From an uncultured Clostridia bacterium (lineage in GTDB: Bacteria > Bacillota > Clostridia > RUG12999), in contig CATIYX010000230.1 in NCBI GenBank assembly GCA_949739095.1, positions 1-27,997 of the forward strand: DNA of 27,997 bases, in the 5' to 3' direction. Below the pieces are notes generated by a model. The model did not search any database and was not told the origin of the DNA. It worked only from the letters and a program-made list of their open reading frames with translations. Numbering within the stretch: the stretch's first letter is position 1; the number at the start of each line of letters is the position of its first letter. Position numbers and translations under genes: made by a program. Positions 1 to 7,005 of this stretch are shown piece by piece.

Positions 1-1
1 G

Positions 2-928
2 CAGGATGCACAGCCTACAGTGCTAGTGATTGATTCCATTCAGACAGTATTTACAGCGGATTTAAGTAGTGTGCCGGGCAGTGTCGGACAAGTGAGAGAG
101 TGTTGCCTGCGTCTCATGAAATATGCAAAAACAACAGGAACAAGCGTGTTTGTGGTGGGACATGTAACAAAAGAAGGGGCAATTGCAGGTCCAAGGGTTC
201 TGGAGCATATGGTGGACTGTGTTCTTTATTTTGAAGGGGAACGGCAGCAATCCTACCGTATTTTGCGGGCGGTGAAAAACCGGTTTGGTTCCACGAATGA
301 AATTGGTGTGTTTGAAATGAAAGATTGTGGACTATGCGAAGTGCCTAATCCCTCGTTGATGATGCTTTCGGGACGACCTGAAGATGCTCCCGGTTCAGCA
401 GTGGTTTGCAGTATGGAAGGAACGAGACCTATTCTAGCAGAAGTACAGGCATTGGTTTCACCAACTGGTTTTGGAAATGCCAGAAGGATGGCTTCTGGTA
501 TTGATTATAACAGGGCAACTATGCTGCTTGCTGTCATCGAAAAACGCTTGGGTATTAATTTACAGAATCAGGACGCTTACATTAATATTGCGGGCGGTCT
601 ACGTATTATGGAGACCGCGGCAGATTTGGCAGTGGTGCTGGCAGTGCTTTCTGGTGTGAAAAATGTGGCATTACCATATGAACTTGCGGCAATTGGAGAA
701 GTTGGGCTGACGGGGGAAGTGCGTTCCATCAGCTATGCGGAGAAACGGATTGCAGAGCTGGATAAAATGGGTTTTCAAATATGCATCTTACCAAAAGCCA
801 ATTTGCAGGGACTGCCTAAAACAAAAATGGAATTGTTTGGCGTAGCAAATTTAGCAGATGTTATTAAAATATTGAACCGGCTGGTGAAAAAACAAAAGAC
901 CGTGGAAGGCGGTGGAGAGCTTGGATGA
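2..928 (+). CDS. radA: DNA repair protein RadA, C-terminal part (5' end outside window)
   Basis: RadA (Sms) is a RecA-like ATPase with a Lon-protease-like C-terminal domain that helps process recombination intermediates in the cytoplasm. The open frame runs in from the left edge, so the zinc finger and Walker A motif are not visible. The first readable residues, PTVLVIDSIQTV, are the Walker B region. The RadA signature KNRFG is present in AVKNRFGSTNEIGVFEM at about residue 100. The Lon-like domain follows, with GLTGEVR and a typical RadA end. It stops with TGA at 926-928 and overlaps the longest possible ispE frame, so the two are probably co-transcribed. The identification is secure; the true start cannot be seen. 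Confidence 0.95.
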   Translation, partial: QDAQPTVLVIDSIQTVFTADLSSVPGSVGQVRECCLRLMKYAKTTGTSVFVVGHVTKEGAIAGPRVLEHMVDCVLYFEGERQQSYRILRAVKNRFGSTNEIGVFEMKDCGLCEVPNPSLMMLSGRPEDAPGSAVVCSMEGTRPILAEVQALVSPTGFGNARRMASGIDYNRATMLLAVIEKRLGINLQNQDAYINIAGGLRIMETAADLAVVLAVLSGVKNVALPYELAAIGEVGLTGEVRSISYAEKRIAELDKMGFQICILPKANLQGLPKTKMELFGVANLADVIKILNRLVKKQKTVEGGGELG

Positions 929-932
929 TGAG

Positions 933-1799
933 ATGATGATATGTTCTTTTGCAAAAATAAACATCACGTTGGACGTTTTGCGGCGGCGAGAGGATGGATA
1001 TCATGAGGTAAAGATGATTATGCAGACGGTGAGCCTTCACGACAAAATACGTGTGCGCAAATTAAAAGGAGGTATCCGGCTTAGCATAAATTTACCTTAT
1101 TTACCCACGGATAGCAAAAATTTAGCATATAAAGCGGCGCAGTTATTTTTTGAAAAAACAGGCGTACAGGGCGGCGCGAAAATTCAAATAGAAAAACACA
1201 TTCCGGTTGCGGCGGGATTGGCGGGCGGCAGTGGCAATGCTGCAGCGGTGTTACTTGCGCTGAATGAATTATATCATACAGAATTATCACGGGAGCGGTT
1301 GGCGGAAATCGGTTTAGAAATTGGTGCAGATGTTCCTTATTGCATTTATGGTGGAACTATGTTGGCAGAAGGAATCGGGGAAAATTTGACCTGGTTGCCG
1401 CAGATGCCGCAATGTTATGTTGTGCTAGTAAAACCACAAATTAGCGTATCAACGAAAAAAGTTTATGAAACGTTAGATATGAAACAGGTTGCGGAGCACC
1501 CTGATACCAATGGTGTGATACGGGCACTGGAGCAAAAAGACATAAAAGAGGTTTCTATCCGCATGTTTAATGTATTACAGCAAGTAACAGAACAAATGCA
1601 TCCTGAAATTGCAGAAATCCGCAACAGATTTATGGAATTTGGGGCGGAAGGAACCATTATGAGTGGCAGCGGACCGACCGTTTTCGGCATTTTTGAAGAA
1701 AAAGCGGTAGCAGAAAGAACATATCAGGCAATGCAGCAGTGTTATCAGGAAACGTTTTTAGTAGAGACCATCACAGAAAGGAATGGAATAGGACGTTGA
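933..1799 (+). CDS. ispE: 4-diphosphocytidyl-2-C-methyl-D-erythritol kinase (IspE)
   Basis: IspE is the GHMP-superfamily kinase that phosphorylates CDP-methylerythritol in the MEP route to isoprenoid precursors. The protein begins MMICSFAKINITLDVLRRREDGYHEV, a typical IspE N-terminus. It has the glycine-rich ATP loop PVAAGLAGGSGNAAA near residues 90-105 and the C-terminal GHMP motif MSGSGPTVFGIF. A GTG at 912 would give a longer frame overlapping radA, but family comparison favours ATG 933 or 936, with GGTGGAGAG at 911-919 as ribosome binding site. The length of about 288 residues is normal. The stop TGA (1797-1799) overlaps the start of the next gene. I see no promoter of its own. Confidence 0.93.
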   Translation: MMICSFAKINITLDVLRRREDGYHEVKMIMQTVSLHDKIRVRKLKGGIRLSINLPYLPTDSKNLAYKAAQLFFEKTGVQGGAKIQIEKHIPVAAGLAGGSGNAAAVLLALNELYHTELSRERLAEIGLEIGADVPYCIYGGTMLAEGIGENLTWLPQMPQCYVVLVKPQISVSTKKVYETLDMKQVAEHPDTNGVIRALEQKDIKEVSIRMFNVLQQVTEQMHPEIAEIRNRFMEFGAEGTIMSGSGPTVFGIFEEKAVAERTYQAMQQCYQETFLVETITERNGIGR

Positions 1800-2455
1800 A
1801 AGAATATAAATGTAAAAAGAAGCAGCCGCTTAGCGATGTAATATGTGAAACGCTGCGTAACGATATATTAAGTGGAAAGCTCAAACCGGGACAGCGGTTG
1901 ATGGAAATTCATTATGCACAGCGATTAGGGGTTAGTCGAACGCCGCTGCGTGAAGCAATGCGGAAGCTGGAATTGGAAGGGCTGGTAACAATCGTTCCGC
2001 GGCATGGGGCACATGTGACGGTAATTTCAAAAAAAGATGTGGAAGAAGTGCTGGAGGTGCGCACTGTTCTAGATGGGTTGGCGGCAGCGTTAGCACTGCA
2101 ACATTTAACAGATCAGGATATGGAAGCAATGGAAGAACTCATTCATCAGTTTAAAAAAAGCGTGGCAACACATGATTTGGAGGCGCAGATTAAAACGGAT
2201 GAAGCATTTCATGAATATATTTATATGAAATCGGAAAACGAACGGCTGATTAGTATTAATCATAGTATCAAGGACCATATATATCGCTGTCGTGTTTTAT
2301 ATTTGAAGGATATCTCTGATACGGCACAGGTTGACCAGGAGCATAGAGCGCTCATGCAGGCATTTGCGGAAAAGGATGTACAAAAGGTACGTACATTGTC
2401 AGAGGAGCATGTAAAAAACCAAAAAATAACAATGCTGAACCATTTGGATATATGA
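1796..2455 (+). CDS. GntR-family transcriptional regulator, FadR/FCD type
   Basis: This is a ligand-responsive DNA-binding regulator. The N-terminal winged helix-turn-helix covers roughly residues 10-75, with the GntR signature LGVSRTPLREAMRKLELEGLV. The C-terminal all-helical FCD domain keeps the usual metal/ligand-site residues: Asp and His in DEAFHEYIY, His in EHRALMQAF and His in SEEHVKN. No in-frame ATG precedes the HTH. The best start is TTG at 1796, overlapping the ispE stop (TTGA), with GGAATAGG just upstream; a GTG inside ispE at 1739 is the alternative. The product is then about 219 residues. The effector is unknown. FadR-subfamily proteins typically bind short palindromes of the TnGT..ACnA form, and one such palindrome lies at 19000-19015 before the ech operon; a link is only a guess. 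Confidence 0.88.
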   Translation: MKEYKCKKKQPLSDVICETLRNDILSGKLKPGQRLMEIHYAQRLGVSRTPLREAMRKLELEGLVTIVPRHGAHVTVISKKDVEEVLEVRTVLDGLAAALALQHLTDQDMEAMEELIHQFKKSVATHDLEAQIKTDEAFHEYIYMKSENERLISINHSIKDHIYRCRVLYLKDISDTAQVDQEHRALMQAFAEKDVQKVRTLSEEHVKNQKITMLNHLDI

Positions 2456-2489
2456 TAAAAATTTCCAGTTGGAATGACGATTTTATCGC

Positions 2490-2518
2490 TTGACTTTTGA
2501 GTGTATTATATGGATAAT
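2490..2518 (+). promoter_or_regulatory. Sigma-A type promoter for the HD nucleotidase gene
   Basis: TTGACT at 2490-2495 and GATAAT at 2513-2518 are separated by exactly 17 bp, each one mismatch from consensus. The start of transcription would fall near 2525, just ahead of the ribosome binding site AGGAAGG at about 2528-2534. Confidence 0.65.
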
Positions 2519-2543
2519 CAGATATATAGGAAGGAATAAAGTG

Positions 2544-3122
2544 ATGGCACAGGAACATTATTTTTTTGCATTGCTCTCAAGAATGAAACATATTCGGCGT
2601 TGGGGGCTGATGCGCAATACAGTGCGAGAAAATATTCAGGAACATAGTTTGCAGGTTGCGATGATTGCACATGGACTAGCGGAAATCCGAAATGAGATTT
2701 TTGGCGGGAAAGCAGACCCTTATTATGTGGCGACAGCCGCCATGTATCATGATGCAAGCGAAATTTTAACGGGAGATTTACCAACTCCCATTAAATACTA
2801 TAATATTGAATTGTCAGCGGCATATAAAGAGATTGAAAAACAGGCGGAGGGACAAATTTTGAAAACTTTGCCGCAGCAACTCCGTGCTCGCTATGAAAAA
2901 ATGTTTGAAATGGATGAAGAAACAGAGCGCTTGGTAAAGGCGGCTGATAAGCTCTCTGCTTATTTAAAATGCATAGAAGAACTGCAAATGGGGAATTCGG
3001 AGTTTTCGAAGGCGAAAGAAACCATTGAGAAGGCGCTGCGGGAAATGAACTTGCCAGAAGTGGAATACTTTTTGCAGCACTTTCTGAAGGGATTTACACT
3101 TACGGTAGATGAATTAAAATGA
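2544..3122 (+). CDS. yfbR: HD-domain 5'-deoxynucleotidase, YfbR type
   Basis: YfbR removes the 5' phosphate from deoxyribonucleoside monophosphates and helps set dNTP pools. The 192-residue product closely follows the E. coli YfbR pattern as I remember it: HYFFALLSRMKHIRRWGLMRN at the N-terminus, then ENIQEHSLQVAMIAH (first HD-site His), AMYHDASEILTGDLPTPIKY (the His-Asp pair plus the GDLPTP motif) and VKAADKLSAYLKC (final Asp). The ATG at 2544 is chosen because it follows AGGAAGGAATAAAGTG and matches the family start; an upstream TTG at 2490 lies in the promoter. It is followed by a rho-independent terminator, so it ends the first gene group. Identification as the family is strong; the exact substrate range is inferred. 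Confidence 0.92.
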   Translation: MAQEHYFFALLSRMKHIRRWGLMRNTVRENIQEHSLQVAMIAHGLAEIRNEIFGGKADPYYVATAAMYHDASEILTGDLPTPIKYYNIELSAAYKEIEKQAEGQILKTLPQQLRARYEKMFEMDEETERLVKAADKLSAYLKCIEELQMGNSEFSKAKETIEKALREMNLPEVEYFLQHFLKGFTLTVDELK

Positions 3123-3172
3123 GTTTCGGATACTTTCTTATTATTTTAGATGCTGTATCAGCTATGATATAT

Positions 3173-3217
3173 ACGCCCCGCAAGACGTAGGTTTGTAGAT
3201 TGCGGAGCGTTTTTTTA
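3173..3217 (+). terminator. Rho-independent terminator after yfbR
   Basis: The arms 3173-3183 and 3200-3210 form an 11-bp stem with one C/A mismatch, followed by a T-run at 3210-3217. It has no matching T-run on the minus strand, so it mainly serves the + strand genes and not the converging flippase gene. Confidence 0.85.
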
Positions 3218-3303
3218 TTTCTATTTTGCCAAAACTGTTTTTATAGCGTTAGTGGGATTTGCTGTGCGTCATCGTCTTTTAGCGCGAAAAAATTTAAGCG
3301 ATT

Positions 3304-4830
3304 TTATAGATGGAATACAGATTTTGCGAAATGAAAATCACGACGATGAGCACAGTCTAAAATATAGAGAAATGCCAAATAACATAGTCCGGAAGTGCCT
3401 GCAAGCAATAGCAATGCGGGAAGTTCCGTCAAGTGAATGATGTGTGAAAAAGATTTTACTAAAAAGACAGATAGGCTAATTGCCAAAGCTGGTTTCATAA
3501 ACCAGGCACCGAATTTGATTTTGAAATCAACAACTTTCATCAATCGGTTTAAACTGAGTGCGGTATTTAGCATTTCACTGGCAAATAACACGATAATATA
3601 TCCATGGATACCAAGCAGTGGCAGTAGCAAATAAACCAGCGCGACACTCATGATGGAATCAATAATATTATATCGCATGGAATAGACCTGTTCATTGAGA
3701 CCTTTTAGCATACAATCCACAGCATGGTCTAAATACATTAATATCACTAATGGAGCCAGCAGTTTAATGTAATAGGCTACTTGTGATGTGTGAAAAAAGA
3801 TGGAACTAATATTATCAGCATAGGCAATGAGCAGACCTGCAACACCAATGGCAAAAATCAGTGAGAGTTCAATCACACGGGTGGAAATCATGCGAATACG
3901 TTTGTTTTGCGCCTGTGTCAGGCATTCTGTCAGTTCAGGAACTAGTAAGCTGGTAAATGCGTATAAAAAGCAGGCGGGGAACATAATTACGGGGACTGCC
4001 ATACCGTGTACCATACCATATTGAGCAAGCGCGTTTGTGCTGGTCATACCTGACTTTTGCAGACCTGGTGGAATCATGAGTTGTTCTAGGGTGTTGAGAC
4101 CAGAACGGATACAAGAGCTAAATGTTACGGGCAATGTAATATATAACATTCTGCCGACAATGCGTTTTCCAGACGGCTGACGTTGCCGACGGCGGTTTAA
4201 ATCGCGGTGATATAATAAATAGGAGTAAACAAATGATAACACTTCTGCGGCGGTTCCGCCAAGTGCCACTGCCAGACAGGCATATTCTAAACCGGCGGGC
4301 ATGAGAAAAGAAAGGGTGATAATAGAAAAGACTACGCGTGAAAGGGTTCCCAAAATTTGTGCAGATGCATTTTTCCCAATTTGACGCATTGCCATAAAAT
4401 ATCCATTCAGTGCCGCCGTTGCACAAATGAATGGAATGCTAAGTGCCATAGTACGCAAGGAGAAAATACAGCGGACATCATGTAGCCAATGAATACTAAT
4501 ATAATCTGCAAAACAGCATAGGAGAAGAGCGACTATTCCACCGATTCCAAGACTATAAATAAAGCAAACACGCATTGCTTTTTTTGCGCCACGTGAAGAA
4601 CCAGTTGCCATTTCTTCTGTAACCAAACGTGTGGCAGCAAGATGAATTCCGGCAGTAGCGAAGGTGATGGCAAAACTATAGATGGACATAATAAGCTGAA
4701 ATAATCCAATACCGTTTGCACCTAGTTTATTGGAAAGATAAATATTAAACGCAATCCCAACTGCCTGAATCAAAAAAGCGGTCAGGGTCAAGAGAATACC
4801 CTGCCATAAAAATGCTTTCAATTTTCTCAT
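3304..4830 (-). CDS. SpoVB/MurJ-like polysaccharide (lipid II-type) flippase
   Basis: This is a multi-pass membrane protein of the MOP/MATE-like exporter superfamily, close to stage V sporulation protein B, which moves lipid-linked cell-wall precursors across the membrane. The protein has about 508 residues with a hydrophobic helix beginning at residue 10, the family-typical N-terminus FLWQGILLTLTAFLIQAVG, then IGLFQLIMSIYSFAITFATAG, and 12-14 predicted membrane segments. SpoVB proteins are of similar length. The start is ATG at 4830, because GAGGTAG precedes it at good spacing; longer frames to 4902 or 4848 lack a ribosome binding site. It stands alone on the minus strand. The family is clear, but whether it acts in spore cortex or vegetative wall synthesis cannot be told. 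Confidence 0.85.
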   Translation of the reverse strand: MRKLKAFLWQGILLTLTAFLIQAVGIAFNIYLSNKLGANGIGLFQLIMSIYSFAITFATAGIHLAATRLVTEEMATGSSRGAKKAMRVCFIYSLGIGGIVALLLCCFADYISIHWLHDVRCIFSLRTMALSIPFICATAALNGYFMAMRQIGKNASAQILGTLSRVVFSIITLSFLMPAGLEYACLAVALGGTAAEVLSFVYSYLLYHRDLNRRRQRQPSGKRIVGRMLYITLPVTFSSCIRSGLNTLEQLMIPPGLQKSGMTSTNALAQYGMVHGMAVPVIMFPACFLYAFTSLLVPELTECLTQAQNKRIRMISTRVIELSLIFAIGVAGLLIAYADNISSIFFHTSQVAYYIKLLAPLVILMYLDHAVDCMLKGLNEQVYSMRYNIIDSIMSVALVYLLLPLLGIHGYIIVLFASEMLNTALSLNRLMKVVDFKIKFGAWFMKPALAISLSVFLVKSFSHIIHLTELPALLLLAGTSGLCYLAFLYILDCAHRRDFHFAKSVFHL

Positions 4831-4942
4831 TTTGCTACCTCGTCTCATTGCGGTTGATACTCTATCATATACCGACAAGTCAAAACTATTTATGTCAGTC
4901 AATAGATGATATTTAGTATATGATGGGGACTAGGTGCTTATG

Positions 4943-4978
4943 AAAAAAATAGACCGGAAACCATTTTAGGCTCCGGTC
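4943..4978 (-). terminator. Terminator of the 66-residue minus-strand gene
   Basis: GACCGGA at 4952-4958 pairs with TCCGGTC at 4972-4978. The A-run 4943-4949 becomes a T-run on the minus strand, so this is a rho-independent terminator just after the gene ending at 4991. Confidence 0.8.
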
Positions 4979-4990
4979 CAGATAAATGTT

Positions 4991-5191
4991 TTAAGAAAGC
5001 TGGTCAATATAAGATTTTAAACTGTCCAGCTCTTTGTGCAATGGTACGTTAATCACCTTTTTGATTGCTTGATTTAGTTCTTCATATTGGTTTCCTGTGA
5101 CAATAATTTCGTCATCCTGATGTTCTTCCAAAAGTGCAATACGGTGATCAATTTCATGGATAATCTGCTGTTTTAGCGAATCGTGTTTCAT
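4991..5191 (-). CDS. Small hypothetical protein, 66 residues
   Basis: I do not recognise this protein. It is a charged, apparently all-helical cytosolic protein: MKHDSLKQQIIHEIDHRIAL at the start, an acidic EEHQDDEI stretch in the middle, and a C-terminal helix with regular leucine/isoleucine spacing ending IDQLS. It has no signal peptide, membrane helix or cysteine. Support for it being real comes from a good ribosome binding site (AAGGGGA on the minus strand at about 5199-5205) and its own terminator at 4943-4978. It is divergent from the peroxidase gene, sharing a 129-bp gap. Function unknown; it could be a small regulator or a Spo0E/DUF-type helical protein, but I see no Spo0E signature. 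Confidence 0.7.
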   Translation of the reverse strand: MKHDSLKQQIIHEIDHRIALLEEHQDDEIIVTGNQYEELNQAIKKVINVPLHKELDSLKSYIDQLS

Positions 5192-5320
5192 AAAATAATC
5201 CCCTTTATGTGATAGTTCAGATATAGTATAACGTGTTTTTAGAAATTTTATGTATGGTATAAAACGATAACAGAATTATCATAATAATTGTAAAAGAAAT
5301 AGATGGGAGCGAAGTATAAC

Positions 5321-5869
5321 ATGAATATCTATGATATTGAAGTGGAAAGTATGGATGGCAAAACAGTTCGTTTGGACACTTATCGCGATAAAGTATTAGT
5401 AATTTTTAATTCTGCCAGTAAATGCGGATTTACGCCGCAGCTTGGAGAACTACAGGAACTTTTTGATAAATATAAAGATAAGGGATTGGTGGTGCTGGGA
5501 TTTCCGTGCAATCAATTTCAAGAACAGGAACCAGGAGACCATCAGGAAATTAAAGAATTTTGTTCTAAAAATTACGGCGTCACATTTCCGATGTTTGCAA
5601 AGATAGATGTCAATGGACCGCAGGCACATCCTTTATTTCAGTATTTAACAAAAGAATTCGGATTTAAAGGATTTAACATGGATCATCCGTTGGGAAATGT
5701 TTTAACGGAACTTTTAACTAAAGAACTGGGAGATTTTGCATCAACACCAGATATAAAATGGAATTTTACAAAGTTTATTATAGACCGCACAGGGAATGTA
5801 AAAGCACGTTTTGAACCGACTACAGAACCGGAAGCAATGGAACCTTGTATTGTAGAATTGCTGTCATAG
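5321..5869 (+). CDS. Glutathione peroxidase-family thiol peroxidase (cysteine form)
   Basis: Members of this family reduce hydrogen peroxide and organic peroxides; bacterial cysteine forms usually take electrons from thioredoxin and not glutathione. The 182-residue product has the peroxidatic cysteine at residue 35 in NSASKCGFTPQ, where animal enzymes carry selenocysteine; the codon here is TGC, so no recoding is needed. The second motif GFPCNQFQEQEPG and the third, IKWNFTKFIIDRTGN, supply the Gln, Trp and Asn of the active site. The extra Cys in GFPCNQF matches the usual position. ATG 5321 is preferred over ATG 5303 because GGGAGCG lies between them at ribosome-binding distance. In an anaerobe it probably defends against brief oxygen exposure. 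Confidence 0.93.
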   Translation: MNIYDIEVESMDGKTVRLDTYRDKVLVIFNSASKCGFTPQLGELQELFDKYKDKGLVVLGFPCNQFQEQEPGDHQEIKEFCSKNYGVTFPMFAKIDVNGPQAHPLFQYLTKEFGFKGFNMDHPLGNVLTELLTKELGDFASTPDIKWNFTKFIIDRTGNVKARFEPTTEPEAMEPCIVELLS

Positions 5870-5887
5870 AAAAAAACAAGAAATCTC

Positions 5888-5916
5888 TTGACATACAAAC
5901 AAAGGCGTGATATAAT
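5888..5916 (+). promoter_or_regulatory. Perfect consensus promoter of tRNA-Leu
   Basis: TTGACA at 5888-5893 and TATAAT at 5911-5916 are both perfect, with a 17-bp spacer. The first tRNA base lies 14 bp after the -10 box, so the transcript carries a very short leader. Confidence 0.9.
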
Positions 5917-5929
5917 AAATGCCATACAA

Positions 5930-6014
5930 GCGGGTATGGCGGAATTGGCAGACGCGCTAGATTTAGGTTCTAGTGTCAATAGACGTGAAGGTTCAAGTCC
6001 TTTTACCCGCACCA
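5930..6014 (+). tRNA. tRNA-Leu, anticodon UAG
   Basis: The acceptor arms GCGGGTA and TACCCGC pair over 7 bp, and CCA is encoded at 6012-6014 after discriminator A. The D arm is GGCGGAATTGGCAGACGC. The anticodon stem CTAGA/TCTAG encloses the loop TTTAGGT, giving anticodon TAG (reads CUA and related Leu codons). The long variable arm and the GGTTCAAGTCC T arm are those of a class II leucine tRNA. Confidence 0.97.
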
Positions 6015-6016
6015 CG

Positions 6017-6047
6017 TCGGAACGGACTTTGCTCCGTTCCGATTTTT
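6017..6047 (+). terminator. Terminator after tRNA-Leu
   Basis: TCGGAACGGA (6017-6026) pairs perfectly with TCCGTTCCGA (6033-6042), followed by five T (6043-6047). It starts only three bases after the CCA end. Confidence 0.9.
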
Positions 6048-6098
6048 GTTTGTACAAAAATCATTCACACGTTCCGTCGTTCCTACTTTTTCGGGTTA

Positions 6099-6113
6099 GT
6101 GCGCTTTGCGCAC
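6099..6113. repeat. Perfect hairpin with TTT loop
   Basis: GTGCGC and GCGCAC form a perfect 6-bp stem around TTT. No T-run follows, so it is not a terminator by itself. Confidence 0.5.
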
Positions 6114-6174
6114 TTGAAAGTCCTTAATTTTACTGTGTTTTTCAATAAGCTCTGTAAGACACTCACACCACATT

Positions 6175-6204
6175 GTGGCAAGCCTTTAAGCTTGCCACTT
6201 TTTT
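6175..6204 (+). terminator. Strong terminator-like hairpin without an obvious upstream gene
   Basis: GTGGCAAGC (6175-6183) pairs perfectly with GCTTGCCAC (6190-6198), followed by six T (6199-6204). It lies 128 bp beyond the tRNA terminator, and no CDS is seen between them. It may back up the tRNA terminator or end an unannotated small RNA. Confidence 0.75.
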
Positions 6205-6338
6205 ACGAAAAAGAGGCTTTGCCTTATCGGCTGTCGCTCCTTTTTCACATAAAGGCACTTGGATTCTGATAGACCCCCAAGTGCTATTTCTATTTTAAAC
6301 TTCTTATACAGAATCACAATAAATTTCAGTAATTATAT

Positions 6339-6500
6339 TTACTCTTCACTGCTATCAGAGCCATATGAACTTACCCAATAATATCCATTTTCGGATTTTT
6401 TGTATGTATTTTTATATTCGCCGCTATAAGAACTTGTTCCACCGCTATATTCATTAAATTCTGCTTCGCGATAAACATTCATATAGGGTAAAGCGTTCGT
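6339..6500 (-). pseudogene. Orphan ORF fragment, Tyr/Ser-rich C-terminus
   Basis: The reading frame from MNVYREAEF to the stop at 6339-6341 encodes about 53 residues, ending NGYYWVSSYGSDSSEE. The Tyr, Ser, Gly, Lys and Glu composition looks like the tail of a real exported or low-complexity protein. There is no ribosome binding site at the only plausible ATG, and the sequence upstream is AT-rich and noise-like. I read it as the remains of a longer gene, or a chance frame. I recognise no family. Confidence 0.25.
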
Positions 6501-6906
6501 GTTTGAGAAATACAATAGTAAATGTTTTGTGCATATTGTATGAAAGAAAAAGCTGGAAATTCTATGCAAAAGAAGACAATTTTATTAAAAAAGCATAAAA
6601 TTAGAAAAGTATTATTGAATATGTATAAAATACAACTGTAGTAAAATAACAAAACTTACAAAAACAACTAGGTCTTTCGTATACAATTCACAAAAACGTA
6701 AAAAAATTATAAATAATATGCAAAATATATGGTAAATAGTAATAAAGTGGTGTATAATAGACATTAAGAAAATGAAATTTGCTATTGCTTTTTTTCCAAA
6801 GATATAGTGGAATGAGAAATGAGGAGTAGACATATAATATTTATATGGAGCTTGTACAAAGAAGTTTGTGGTTTGAGGTGGTTAAAATGGACAACAAAAA
6901 GAGCCG

Positions 6907-6935
6907 TTGACAGGAACATCTGTAAGCAGTAGAAT
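6907..6935 (+). promoter_or_regulatory. Glycogen operon promoter
   Basis: TTGACA at 6907-6912 and TAGAAT at 6930-6935 are spaced by 17 bp. Transcription would begin near 6942, giving a leader of about 64 nt before the glgB ATG. That leader contains a small hairpin, AACGT/ACGTT at 6970-6984, directly before the ribosome binding site AAGGTGA (6994-7000). Confidence 0.72.
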
Positions 6936-7005
6936 CTGACAGTGGTGTTAAATAGAAAAATAAGCTGAGAACGTTTTTGACGTTTTGGCAGAAAAGGTGA
7001 CAAAA

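Larger units (their letters stand above)
6048..6906. other. AT-rich gene-poor stretch between tRNA-Leu and the glycogen operon
   Basis: About 860 bp without a convincing gene. The first 250 bp hold several hairpins (6099-6113, 6175-6204, 6255-6284) in moderately GC sequence. The rest is very AT-rich, with short random frames on both strands that lack ribosome binding sites. A small minus-strand frame at 6339-6500 has a protein-like C-terminus and is listed separately. No tRNA-derived direct repeat or integrase is visible. Confidence 0.6.

Noticed and set aside
5683..6057. Minus-strand frame covering the tRNA-Leu gene.
   Set aside because: It is the complement of a clear tRNA and the end of the peroxidase gene.
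6540..6641. 33-codon + strand frame, MKEKAGNSMQ..., rich in lysine.
   Set aside because: No ribosome binding site, and composition as expected for AT-rich non-coding DNA.
6677..6686. TCGTATACAA, one mismatch from the ech palindrome core, upstream of glgB.
   Set aside because: It is not a perfect palindrome and lies about 230 bp before the glgB promoter in AT-rich sequence, so a chance match is likely.
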